DNA of 64,000 bases from Phlegmacium glaucopus (GCA_015039465.1 MU130575.1:166868-230867), one strand, 5' to 3'. Numbered from the stretch's first letter, positions 24,327-36,000 are shown. Made by a program: numbers and translations. Notes: a model not told the origin generated them from the sequence alone.

Positions 24327-24716
24327 TCAATGCATAGCTTGAGCAGCATCCTGAGTCCCAATGCAGTAAAGAGGCATAGTAATGGGCTTTGAGCAGCTTG
24401 TCACCTGGAGGGCTTCAAGGGATTGTGCTATCTCTGCATTGCCACTGTCATTTGCCTGGTGGCCATATGTGATGGCATGAGACAACCCATTAATCCCTAT
24501 GTCCCTGTTAATAGAGTTGTAGTTGGGGAAATATAATGAAACAGCAGCCAAGGATGACTCTAGCTCAATGAGCATCTCCATCATGACACTGTATGAATCA
24601 CTTTCATCCATCTTGCCATGGACTGAGGCAGAAGCTAGATCATTTACCTGGTTCAAAGCAGGCTGGTCCTGTGATTCATTCAATATAGAGATCATTAAGA
24701 CTTGTGACAGACTCAC
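24327..24716 (-). CDS. Possible small hypothetical protein
   Basis: An open frame of 129 codons with an ATG at 24,716, divergent from the transposase-like gene that begins about 30 bp away. The product is acidic and Ser-rich with no recognisable domain. It stays open in strongly CpG-depleted DNA, which weakly supports selection or recent origin. It could be an accessory gene of the surrounding element or a chance frame. Confidence 0.3.
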   Translation of the reverse strand: MSLSQVLMISILNESQDQPALNQVNDLASASVHGKMDESDSYSVMMEMLIELESSLAAVSLYFPNYNSINRDIGINGLSHAITYGHQANDSGNAEIAQSLEALQVTSCSKPITMPLYCIGTQDAAQAMH

Positions 24717-25613
24717 AATTCGAGCAAGGGGTCAACTGCACACACAAAACACAAATGCGGCTGCCCAAAGGTGAAAGATGCTGTACTTCACATCAAACAC
24801 TGTGTAGGACGCCCTCAAAAGAAGCCCCTCAACCCTGAAAATGATGTGCTACCTCTGTCAAAGAGGAAAGCAGGCTGGCCCCTGAAGGTCAAGAATTCTG
24901 GAGGCGTTGTGGTTGATTTTGGCCCCATTGTAAGTATTTGGTTCATTTCTATACATGGGATACTCATTTCCATGTTGTAGGTTGTCCCTGCCACCCATAA
25001 CCCTTTGCGACAGCAATCTCAGGCATCTATTGGCCCAACGACCATGCACCAGAGGTGTAAGCCACCTGCCGGTGAACCGCCAATGAGCATAACACCAGCC
25101 AGCACACTGCAACCAAGTTCAGACATGCTATCTCCCTCGTTTGCGGTCCATGCAACATCCAACTCTGAATTCAGCCCACAAAAGTTAACTCAGCATATCA
25201 TTCCAAGTGAGGACCCTCAACATGCCGTGGAGATCAATGATGATGAGGATGATGGTGTAGGAGATGGAATTGGTGAGGAGGATGGGGATGACGATGACGA
25301 CAATGAGAATGACAATGAGAAAGATCCAGCCAATGAAGACCTACCTTCCCCTGAAAAGCCACCATGTATCCGCCAACCCCTTCCACCTTGGCTTCTCCGA
25401 GCTTTCAAAGCCCGAGTTACTGAGTGCGAAAAGCGAGATGAGCAAGGTTGGCCACTATGCAATTTGCAAGACGTTTTGGTTTGAGCAGCAGTCCACCATC
25501 TTCCTCCTTGAGGGTGGTCTCACCTCACCAACGTCATTGTACAACCCTCGCTTCTTTCTGTGGGACCCAAAGGCATTGTATAAAGACTTGCCATGCCCAA
25601 TCTGCCGCCAGGT

Positions 25614-25993
25614 TAGTGTTGTTGAGGCTGGTTTGAGCAATTTTAGTATTTTTCAAATAACATAACTCTATGTACTTTGATTGCTTAGTGTTGGGAGATG
25701 ACCCCCTGGCCTATAGGGCTCTTTATATGTGTAAATATTTATAGAATTTTATAGGATTTATTAGAATCTATATTACCATCAAGCCATTTGTCAAGTGGCT
25801 TCAAGCCAGCCACTTGACAAATGGCTTGATGGTAATATAGATTCTAATAAATCCTATAAAATTCTATAAATATTTACACATATAAAGAGCCCTATAGGCC
25901 AGGGGGTCATCTCCCAACACTAAGCAATCAAAGTACATAGTGTCATGTTATTTGAAAAATACTAAAATTGCTCAAGCCAGCCTCAACAACACT
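25614..25993. mobile_element. Palindromic (fold-back) MITE, about 380 bp
   Basis: Almost the whole element is one inverted repeat, with arms of about 185 bp meeting near 25,805. Its ends are TAGTGTT and AACACT, the same as the MITE at 20,395. The flanks CCGCCAGGT (25,605-25,613) and ACGCTGGGT (25,994-26,002) agree at 6 of 9 positions, as expected for an eroded 9-bp target duplication. Removing 25,614-26,002 rejoins the coding frame of the host gene (CPICRQ to VLQHHATISR), which independently supports these limits. Confidence 0.85.
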
Positions 25994-28796
25994 ACGCTGG
26001 GTCCTGCAGCACCATGCCACTATTTCTCGACCCCAACAATGCATTGACATAACATCCAAATTCTATATCATAGGCTATCGGTACCGGTGTGTCAACTGCC
26101 TCCATCCACAGATGAAGAAGAAGATGGTTACGTTCCGGAGCTGGGACAGGCATATCCTTGCAGTTCTACCATCTGCTCTTGCTGCCGAATTTCCTGCATA
26201 TCTGAGCCACCGCAGTGGAATGTCCAAGGCATTATTTTCGTGGATGCGGATGTCTTTCTCAAGTGGGATGGGTGCCAAATGGTTCACTGATGCTCTCGTC
26301 GCTGAATACCTTCTTCGCTACGATGAACTTCACTTGCAGTACTTAGATTACATCGCAAGTAATATTATGATGAACACCTGGATAGGGAAGAAATATCAGT
26401 CATTCCTCCCATTTCACGACACCAGTCCAGATGGGCGCCATAGGTTTGTACCCTGCTCACAGTGGTTTTGGGATATGTATGATTGTTTTATGGAAGACCA
26501 TCGACATGAATTTAACCAGCACACAGCTATGCTATCAGCAGAAATTTGTGCTATTGATCACAGTCATAAGGTGTGTAGTTCTGAGGCTTTGCTACTCTCA
26601 ATTATTGGTTAACCTTCGTTGAACAGATCACAAAACACATTGCAAAGGTCAATGGTGAGAGGGTCTTCAATGGGCTCCTCACAGTAACCAATGAGAAAGG
26701 AGAAATACAAGCATGCAACCTTGTTGCAACAAAGGCCCACTCTCAGTTTGAGGAGGCCCTTAAGGGCATGCACGAGTCACTTGAGCTGTATGGACACCGA
26801 CAGCCAGAACTTTTTTATACGGACAATATGGCAGACAAGTCTTTCTTGGAGTCGTCATTTAACTCACTCCGTGAAAATGTTGTGCCAGTTGAAAAGTACG
26901 GCAGCTTGGAACCCTTCATTTTACCTGCAGATGTTCAAATTTTTGTACGAACTGGTGATGCTGCCATTAACACTGCACTCTCAACCATCATTGACCAAGT
27001 TCCAACCGATGATGATGGATCTGATTTAGTTGTTGGGTTTGACTCGGAGTGGAATGTTATCCTTTCAGATACTGGACAGCATGAATGTGGCAAAATTGCT
27101 ATAGTTCAGATTGCATATGAAAAACAGGTCTATATACTTCAAGTAGGTGTTTTGCATCACTTCAACCTTCTTGATGCCACATGTTGACTCTTATTAAAGA
27201 TTAGTGATATGGTCGTGCGTCAAAGGCTGCCTGAAAAGCTTATGATGCTTCTTCAAAATCCTCGAGTGCGCAAAGTTGGACGTATGGTCAACAGCGACTT
27301 GAAGCAGCTCCAGACATCGGTTAACTCATTGCTTCCCTTTGTTGGAGCACTTGACCTTGCCAATTACGCAAAACAATGCCATGTTGTATCAAATGCCAGG
27401 TGTAGTCTCGCCGATCTATGTGCAACTGTGCTTGGGAAGCGGCTGAACAAGAATGTATCTGAGTGGACAAGTGCAGCATAGGAACACCTCAGCCTCACAA
27501 CTGAGCAGCAACATTACGCTGCGATTGATGCATATGTCCCACTGTTGTTATACCACAAGCTTTCCACATTCTCAGTTCTGAAATGCCTTCCAACCACTCT
27601 CACTCCTCTCACACCAGTACTTTTATTCAGCACTGATAATACAGTAGTTGTTGGGCGTGGTTATCTCTCACTGCATCTCCATGCAACTAATTTTGATGGA
27701 GTGAATCTCACAAAAACACGAACACTCATTGAGATCTCAGAGGTCCTTGTACCTGCTGCTATAATCTCAAGTCATGAGAAGAGGTCCCTCAAGTCATTTG
27801 GCTCTACACCCTTCTCGCTTGTTTGCCTGCGGTCCCACCTTCAAATCTATGACCCTCTCACATTTAATTTTCTGGGCAGTATTACTCCAGCGGTACAACT
27901 CAACACAGCTGGCCCCAGCACTCTGGTCACATCTGCGATGGACATTGATAAACAGTCATCCCACCCTCAGCCATTTGAAGGTGCTGCTCTAGATGCTGGC
28001 CAGCCTGACTCAGAAGATGGTACGGTTGATGGGATGGGCTCACTCCTCAAAGCCACTTTCACTGGAGATGCTGTTGAAATGAACAACATCCACAACTCAT
28101 CTTCAGGTTCTGGTCATAGTCATCACGACATTGATCTTGAAAGCAGGGTTTGTGGCAATGATATCCTTGCGACTGTTGCAATACCTGTGGTATGGGGCAC
28201 CACAATCCGAAGCCAAGTACTTAAAGATGTCTTCCATGTCTTCAACATGTTACAGCTCTCGACAATGCATGGATTGAGGAAGGAATTTGGGCGCACCCTT
28301 CGTGATATTTTGTTTGTTGCTGACAAAGAAGATCAAATGCGAATTTCAGCTTGGGCGGCAAAACTTAAGCCACCAAAAACATTTGAGCAGCTGGAGGCAT
28401 CACAACTAAAGTGGGTACGCAAGCGATGCAGATGAATAATTCCACCACCCCATGACCTCTTTCCGATGGTGGAGCAGCTCTTTCTTGAGTATGGCCCACT
28501 CAAAGATGCATCGACATGTGAATGCATGTCTGTCAGACTTTGTGCTCCAGCATAATATACGGGTGTGTTTTTAATCACATAACTTAGGTCTGAGTCATTG
28601 AGATAGAACTTCCCACTAGGTTGGAACCTCCAATAGCACCGGAAAGCCGTACACTGGCCACTTTTTAATTTGGATGACAAACAATCTCCAAGAGTGGCTG
28701 GTCTTCCTGGAGGATGTTCTCATGAATCCTGTTCATATCACAGGCTGGGTAAATGGAAGTCTTTATCTTCCAACAAGGGAACAGTTGGGTATACTA

Positions 28797-30327
28797 CATC
28801 AGGAAAAATGATTTTGGCCCTAGGTAGCCTTGGGTAATTTGTTAGTATCACATCACTACTCAGGACACCCCTGGACACCCCAGGACACCTCAGGACACCT
28901 CAGGACATCCTAGAGCAGCACAGGTAAAATTTTGAGTGTCACCCATTTTCTCAGGACACCTTTAGTGTATCCTGGTGCATTGACCATCTGGACCAAATCA
29001 CATCAGGAGGCCCTGGGAGTCCCTTAGAATTTATGAATTTTGCTAGAAAATCTTTAACCACCCCGTCCAAAAAAGTATTTTGCAGTTTTCTCAATAAGGA
29101 GAGCTGCTATTAATATAATTTAAACATATTCAGGGTCCTAAAACAATTCTCTACCATCTTTAAAAAATTTCCTTTTTTGGAATTCATGTAATCTACCCTG
29201 ACCCACCATATGCTCGAAATCATGCTTATCTGTGATCATGTGACCAATGGTCTGTGCGCCATCCAAAAGATATATAAACCACCCACAATTTTGTTTTCTT
29301 ATTTCCTACTTCCCCAGTATTATACTAGTATATTTATGTATCACTATTTTATTATTATTTTATTACTAGTACTATATATGATGTTTAGAATAATTGAATA
29401 TAATTTTATTGTTATTATTATTATTCTGTTGTGTGAGACCACTCAAATATCTGGTTTATATATGTTTTCTAGCATCAGATCCAAAGGGACTAAGGCTGCC
29501 TCAGGTTGCTCTCAGGTTGCCTCAGGATGCTCTCAGGTTGCCTCAGGTTGCCTCAGGTTGCCTCAGGACGCTCTCAGGTTGCCTGTTAAGTTTAAAACAA
29601 AGGAGTCACGTCGGAGTTACTCCGGAATGGAACCGGAACAGTAACCTGGAAAGGACGTTGGCCTCAGCGTGTGTGCTGTGCTGCCCAGCTCCTAAGGTGT
29701 CCTGATTTCGGAACGGAAGAAGAAAGTAACAAGTTGGAAGACCTCAGTGACTTAGAGGAAAAACAAGAGGAGGAAACTAAGTTGATATTCAAACTGAGGG
29801 AAAACATACAAGTTTCGAGTACTTAAATAAATAAAGGAATAGCAACTGAAATATAGAAGATAAATATAAGTGCTGCGTTCTGCTCCCGGAAAGGTCCTGC
29901 ATTCTTGGGTGAATAATCCATGGCGGGTATGCTGACTGATGGTGGGAAGGATGATGACAAAGAATAGTGGTAGAGGTGAAGAAGTGGTAATGGGTTTGGA
30001 GTGACGTCGGAAGAGTCGGGATGATACGGAAAAGTCTCGGAGTCGGACATAGGTGGAGTAGAACCGGAAACAAGGGAGAGTACTGGAAAGGAGTACGGAC
30101 TACCGGAAACAACTCTGTCGGAGTCGGACCAGAGTCACGTATGACGGAATGTAACATTGCCTCAGGATGCTCTCAGGATGCCTCAGGTTGCCCCAGGACA
30201 GCCTAAGACTTTTCATACATAGGTAACTTGCACCCCAGGGCGACCTCTTGACCTGAGCGCCCTGAGCTGCCTGGGGCACCCCAGGACATTTCAGGACAGC
30301 CTAGGGCAGAAGTCATTTTTCCTGATG
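28797..30327 (+). mobile_element. TIR element (CATCAGGAAAAATGA family), copy 1, with nested solo LTR
   Basis: The termini CATCAGGAAAAATGATTTTG and its imperfect complement are flanked by TA on both sides (28,795-28,796 and 30,328-30,329), consistent with a TA target duplication. The second copy is at 60,452-61,428 in opposite orientation. The interior has no intact gene but carries a 10-11-bp minisatellite (CTCAGGTTGC units, 29,500-29,583). A 573-bp solo LTR sits inside. Excising the element plus one TA rejoins the host transposase frame (GIL to PIPSDV). Confidence 0.8.
29584..30156. mobile_element. Solo LTR
   Basis: A 573-bp insertion beginning TGTTAAG and ending TGTAACA (TG...CA with 5-bp inverted ends TGTTA/TAACA). 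It is flanked by a perfect 5-bp duplication TTGCC (29,579-29,583 and 30,157-30,161). The homologous element at 60,452-61,428 lacks it and is the empty allele. The interior is rich in CCGGAAC-like motifs, with no coding frame. It is probably the remnant of LTR-LTR recombination of a retrotransposon. Confidence 0.88.
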
Positions 30328-30741
30328 TACCAATCCCCAGTGATGTTTGACAGTCAAGTGGAATGGCTGAATTCAACATATCCACCATTGACAGAAAACA
30401 GCCTCATCTCTATCTGGCACGGATGCAGGGGACGCGCAAAGCAATCCTTCCAGTTCACACACCAGCCGAGCATGACCTCTTTCGCAATCTCATGAAATCA
30501 AATCCCGTTTTCAATGCTCAGTCATCCGGACCCATATGGAAGCTAGCTGTCAAGGTATGGAACGAATTCACAGATAAGCAGCCAGGCATATTCTATAAGG
30601 TACGTCTTTTTGTAACACTTTTTGTAGTGTTAACATAACTGATTATCGTGTTAGCTTGTGGAACAGCTTAAAGTTCACTACTCTGTATGGGAGGTCCAAG
30701 TCAACGTTAAACAGACTCTCTCAATGTCATTGGCCATACGC

Positions 30742-31449
30742 TGATGTACCTGCGGTGGGGACAGACCGCAAGTAGTATGTAGTTCGTGGGGTTGATGTAG
30801 TTCTCTTCAATAGGTGAAAGTGAGGTTTTATGAGGTGTGAAGGTTTGATTTAAAGTGTGAGATAATGTGCAGAAAAAGCGAAGTTTGCAGGATGATTTTG
30901 GGGGAGTGCAAGAGTAGCTTAGTACGACATTCCAAAGGTGGGATCAAAACTGTGGTAATTCGTCCGTTCTCCTCCCTTTGTTACCCTACTTGCTACTGCT
31001 AATAATATAGTAACTAGCAATAGCTAAGTGTGGAAAGGTGAAACAAGAATGTAAAATGTGGGTTAAAGCGGAGTCACATGGATCCGGTAATTTGGTAATG
31101 AAACATAGGAGATAAGAGCCAAATAAAGGAGACAAGATAAAAATAAAGGTGATGAGTAATACAGTCACCTGAGTGACCTTTGTTTGAGTCGTGTTTAATG
31201 ATTGCAAGAACAGCTGGCAACTGCAAATGATAATGCGAATGTTGGTGATGACTGCAAGCGTCTGCGATGATCTGCAAGTGTTCTGTGATGAGCTGCGAGT
31301 ATGTGCGAGTATGTGCGATGACCTGCAATGATCTGCGATGATCTGCAAGTATCCGCAATGATATGTGAGCATCCGCGAGTATACTGCAAAGGTTGTGAAA
31401 CCGCGAAAATGGTGCGTTTACATCCCTAGACGTCTCCTGGGTCCTATTA
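30742..31449. mobile_element. Insertion of unknown class in the transposase pseudogene
   Basis: The host coding frame breaks after SLAIR at 30,741 and resumes at about 31,454 with NPLLKAAQ. The two sides share a 4-bp direct repeat ACGC (30,738-30,741 and 31,450-31,453). The inserted DNA (708 bp, TGATG...CTATTA) has no gene and no canonical LTR ends, and contains a minisatellite. It could be a degenerate solo LTR or another non-autonomous element. Confidence 0.5.
31205..31390. repeat. Minisatellite of about 10-bp units
   Basis: Imperfect TGATCTGCGA / TGATGAGCTGCGAG-type units repeat over about 180 bp. The pattern reads as a repetitive frame on both strands but is not a gene. Confidence 0.75.
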
Positions 31450-32473
31450 ACGCAACCCACTGCTAAAAGCTGCTCAAAATCCATCATGATCAATGGCTGC
31501 TCCCACACTTCCTACCCGGCAACTCATCACTCATAAGCCAACGAAAGGTTTTGACACCTCGTCAATTCCACACCGACCCTTTGATCCTGATCAGTTGGTG
31601 ATGACTAATGTGGCCCAAAATCCACTAGTGCACTTACCTACAATAACTCCTATGTCTGTGGTTGACCGTGGGCCAGAGCCGCCAAGCTCTCATCTCATGG
31701 ATGTTGACTCAGCAACCCCATTCGTCCTCAGTTCGACGCCAACTGCTGCCCCTGACGCCATAATCCGAACACTGGTTAGTCACCATATGCATGCTGATGT
31801 AGCCAGAGTGCAGCCGGCCCCCAAGCCTGTGAAGAAGCGGAAACGACGGACATGTGCAAAATGTGCTCACCCTGAATGCAGTGGTAGTCAGAAGTCTTTG
31901 AATTGCCGGAGCCCCTGTCAGGACTGCAAGAAGACCACATGCCGAGGACATAACTCAAGTAGACCCAAGAAGCCTTGCAATACACCAGGACTTTGGGATA
32001 AATAGTGTATGTAGTACTGTGTTATACTAGCAATCAATTCCCAAATCATCAATCTGGCAAGATAATCACTGATTTGTGCACATTATCAGGTTCCAGCCTG
32101 CATGAACCGAAAGAAATCTAAGCGAGTATCTGGTTAGCCTAACCCGAAAAGATGAAATGTCAAAATTATTAACTTTGCCGAACCACCCCTTTATGGTTTG
32201 GTATCTATAAACTGGCTCACTTGGAATGATGTGATTTCTCCTATTCAGGAAATATTCTACAGCCGAGGCTGCCCTGGACTCTGGAGACGACGTGGACTCG
32301 GAATGTGAGCCATCACATCAAGGAGAGGTGATGTGATGCTTCGTCAGTATGTAGCAGTATGTTCAAGGTAAATACATTCTCTCTCTTTCCTTTTCCTTCC
32401 TTTCCTTCCTTTTTCGATTTTGATTTATTTTTGATTATTTTATAATATTGAACCCACACACACCGCTATCGAG

Positions 32474-32878
32474 CCCAAAAGTAGCTGCCCCAAGTGTTTA
32501 CATTATACTATATCTAAAACAAAGGCACAGATGAGAAATTTTCCAAAATGTCTACCATTTCACAAATAGCTGTAAAAATAAAGACTTGTTCTTTCAAGTT
32601 TATATTTTTCTGGTCTTTTGGTGGTCCTAAGACTGGACTTTCAAGTACTAATGCAGATCACTAGTTAGCAGTGAGCCTAATAAATAATATGGACCACAAC
32701 TATAATTATTGAATAGCAAGGCCTGTTTGGAATTGGTAAGGTCAAGTTTGCACACCAACATAACACATTCAGTCCAGAGATTTCTGATACAATCAGTAAG
32801 TTAGCATATGTGTAACCATAAGTAATGCATTAGTGTCAAAGTAGTGGAGTTCAGCAGCCAGCCCAAGGAAATAGTGAG
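32474..32878. repeat. Inverted repeat, right copy
   Basis: Reverse complement of 19,473-19,905 with small deletions. It starts CCCAAAAGTAGCTGC on the plus strand and ends GGAAATAGTGAG. Confidence 0.85.
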
Positions 32879-33091
32879 GTAATGTGAGAAAAGAAATTGA
32901 TGAGCCAGGAGCAGAAGCCTGGATGACAAAGATAACATCTTCTGATAGTCATTGAAGAAAAGCAGGTGAGTGCTCACAGTTGTTGAAGGATCTAAATGTC
33001 AGGACATGGTGGGATAAGGCACAAAAAGATCCAAGAAATGTCTATTTGACCCACACACATACACATACACATATGGGTCTACCTCCGTAAT

Positions 33092-36000
33092 CTAAGCCAC
33101 CACTTCATCTGGACTACCTTCCACCACACCACCTGACAAAACTTGCTTGCTGAGCATCGCAACTTCTGCGTTGTTCTTGAACACCGTGGAAAGCTCAAAT
33201 TTGGACTGGCAGGCAATTTTGAACTCGTCTACCCGCGATGATTGCAAAGAAGTCAAGAAATCGATGGCTGACAAGGCCGTCTGAGGATTCACCAATAATT
33301 AGATACTCTTGCTTTCATAGCTAGGTTTGGATGAGGATATGCTTACGGGTATTGTTAACTGCACTTGACCTCCTAAAAGAGCAAAAACTAGAGTCTCCAC
33401 CTCATCACGTGGTGCCTTCAGTTGGTGGGAGACTTTAGCCGCCGCCAGGGTAGCTTGGGAATCCGTAGGATGTCGTTGGAGGTACAGCGAGTTGAAGGTA
33501 TCCAGAGACGGTTCATCTGGTAGAAGTTTAGACACGGCATCTACGAACACTAGGCCAATGGGAGCGGGAGGTGACTGCGGTAGTGAAAACGCTGACAAAC
33601 CAAGTATCAGCTATGTTCCAAGGTCTTGTCTGGGAAGCAGCTTTACCTGCTTGTTTGAGATCGACCAATCGAATGTGTAGTTCTGGATGGTCTGGGTTCA
33701 GACTAGAAGCATGGTTCAGTGCAGCAACTGCTTGAAGAAGTTTTTCTACAAGATCATGTATTAAGATGATAAAATGAACGAAAGATTTTGCGAGAACTAC
33801 TTCGCCGAATCGCCACGTCATATATGGCTATCCATACATCGATGTTATTTGGTGCGAGAGTGGTTAACGGATGGAGGAGCTTGGACGCTTGTTCTAAACG
33901 ATCGGCAGCCCCAAGTTGCTTCAAGCCATCAGGATCGTCATCTTTGGGTTGTATTGATTCAAGTTCCTTGTCGTTGGATGCAGGTGCTGTAGCTAGTCAG
34001 CCATCCGTACCCAGAGGTCAGGGAAGAAATGATTTAGAAGTCAGAGGATAGCACCTTTTTTATCGTCCTGGACTTTTTGGGCTGCCTTTTTGGCCTTTTT
34101 CTTTGCTTTCTTCTCTGCATCCGTCATTTGACCTATGAGATGTGATCAGAAGACAAGTATGGATGTTAAAGAGACAAGGATCAGTACTCGAGGACGAAAG
34201 ACCAGTAACCATCGACGGATTATCATGAGCCGAGACAAGGATCTATGTACTACTTTAGTCAGGCTCTTGGGCTACGCAACAAAGCGGAAACAAACTTTAG
34301 AGGCCTCGATTGCAGCTTTCACGTAGGCTGGGTGCGATCGAAGTTGGTTTTCCCACGACAGAAGCCTAGGCTTCAATTAGAATGAAGTTCCCCGAGGAAT
34401 ATAATCAAAAGACGTACTTGAGGTAAATGTTGATCGTGAACTTGCGCAGGTTATAGCCATGGAAGTCAAATTGATCATCCTCGATCTCGTCAAACACCTG
34501 CACCACAATGGTATAAATATAAATCGGAACGGAATTGATGAAGGAGAGCGTACCATTTTGACTGCCATATATTTCTTCAAGGCAAGGTGGGGTTTACCAA
34601 TGCGACGCTGGGCATCAGCTTCTTCCAATAAGAACAAGAGCGATTGCATGTCTTGGAGATCTGCGGCTGCACTGAGTGCATCTTTCTAGAGAGAATATTT
34701 GGTGAAGCAAGAAATGAACAATCTATTTTATTGACCTTCGTGAACATTGCAAAGATGACGTTGGCTTCTTCGATCATGCCAGCTCTCAGCAGATATTTCC
34801 CACACTTGGTGTTGAGGAATCGATCCTGACCATCCAGTAACCGAGCATCATTAAGGCAGCGGGCAGCACCAAATAGATCTCCTGAACGCTTCAACACTCG
34901 CGCTTTGCACATGTGGAGTTCCGGGAGGGTAGGCGTATGTGTTAGTGCGATGTCGAGCAGTGATAGTGCTCTCGTCGGTTGAGATATATATGAGTAGTGC
35001 TGAGCGAGGAAGTAAAGTGTCCAGAGGTAATTTGTAGGTTCGATGGAGGGTGAATCTTTTGCATATTCTTCTCGGGCAGCTTCTACAACGGCTTCAATGA
35101 CCGTTTGCTTCTCCTTATCCACATAGAGGGATTTGAGATCGGCAAAGAGAGATGGGATGCCTTTTGTTAGTCCACGTGTGATATATGGCTCGACGAGCTT
35201 TGTGAAAGTTTCTCCAGAGGCGATGTTTAATTGAAGACGCTGAGGAGCATTGGCTTTGGGTAATTGGGCTGCGAATTCCGCCAGCTTCTCCAGGGCTTTC
35301 GTGGTGGCCTGACCTGGTGGTCACCATCAGTTAATTGTGTAAGAAAAACATGTTAAGATGGGCGCACCGTCGTCGATGCCCAGATACTTTAAGTAACCTC
35401 GGTAATATTCATAGCTATCTGAGTTATGCTCTATCAAGACCCGCCAGGCTTCTTCTGCTTCTGGAGATTTTTGTTTCGAGAGTATCCGGGCTAACAGAAG
35501 ACTTTCAACTATCGACTCTTTTTGAAACACACACACACACACACACACCTCGAGTTTCCAGAATAATAGTACGATCAACGATTGCTCTCGACTTTGAGCT
35601 GGTATCCAGAATTGAAAGCGCTTCCGACAGTTCTCCGATCTCCTCCAGAAGATGAACATAGTAAATGAGCGTTTCCGAGTGTTCAATATCGTAATCGGGT
35701 ATGTTCTGGGCTAGGTATTAGAATCACAGCACATGAGTCCAGTCAAGATTGACAAACCTTGAGTGACCGTTGATAATGGTCTAAAATCTTTTTGGCCTCC
35801 AAGGGATTACCATTCAGATGATGGGCAACAGCAAGGGCAACCCAGTTCTGCCGTAGGTTTGGTCTCAGTTTTAGGATTGTATGCCGTGTATCCACTAAGT
35901 TCTCAAATAACCGTAGTTGCGTCTGAAGCTGTGCAGAATCCCGTAAAAGATTCATATTTTCCTGGCGTCAAAAGTTAGTTTCTGTGTTCAACGGTGGAAA

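Larger units (their letters stand above)
24744..32337 (+). pseudogene. Decayed transposase-like gene: DDE-like core fused to DEDDy exonuclease
   Basis: A very long degenerate gene with splice-like introns, for example at 24,930-24,980, 26,570-26,627 and 27,142-27,202. In order it has a KCGCPK/AT-hook-like start (GRPQKKP), an acidic tract (25,240-25,330), a Cys-containing domain (LYNPRFFLWDPKALYKDLPC; CVNCLHPQ) and a DDE-like core (ICAIDHSHK near 26,550; YTDNMADKSFLE near 26,815). Next is a WRN-type 3'-5' exonuclease (VVGFDSEW 27,034; NSDLKQL 27,290; YAAIDAY 27,513). The C-terminus has a Cys-rich cluster (CAKCAHPECSG, CQDCKKTTCRG; 31,855-31,980) and a last exon ending at 32,337. Damage: in-frame stops at 27,479, 28,433, 30,350 and 31,488; a frameshift near 25,455; an internal deletion near 28,510; insertions at 25,614, 28,797 and 30,742. 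The layout resembles agaric proteins with a domain I recall as DUF6729; the transposase role is inferred. Confidence 0.7.
19473..32878 (+). mobile_element. Candidate 13.4-kb element bounded by inverted repeats
   Basis: Two sequences of about 0.4 kb, 19,473-19,905 and 32,474-32,878, are inverted copies of one another with a few indels. Between them lies one long transposase-like gene whose 3' end stops about 137 bp from the inner edge of the right copy. This is the layout of a large terminal-inverted-repeat element. No target-site duplication is visible at the outer edges (ACAATAAA on the left, GTAATGTG on the right). Two independent insertions of one repeat in opposite orientation are therefore an alternative. 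Confidence 0.4.

Noticed and set aside
29500..29583. CRISPR-like short regular repeats
   Set aside because: The units are 10-11 bp, contiguous and without unique spacers, inside a eukaryotic TIR element. This is a minisatellite.
31074..31508. Minus-strand frame encoding His/Ser/Arg-rich repeats
   Set aside because: Produced by the 10-bp minisatellite in the unknown insertion. No start context or homology.
35327..35686. VCVCVC peptide in NAA15
   Set aside because: An intron from 35,548 to 35,491 removes the GT repeat and restores the expected family sequence.
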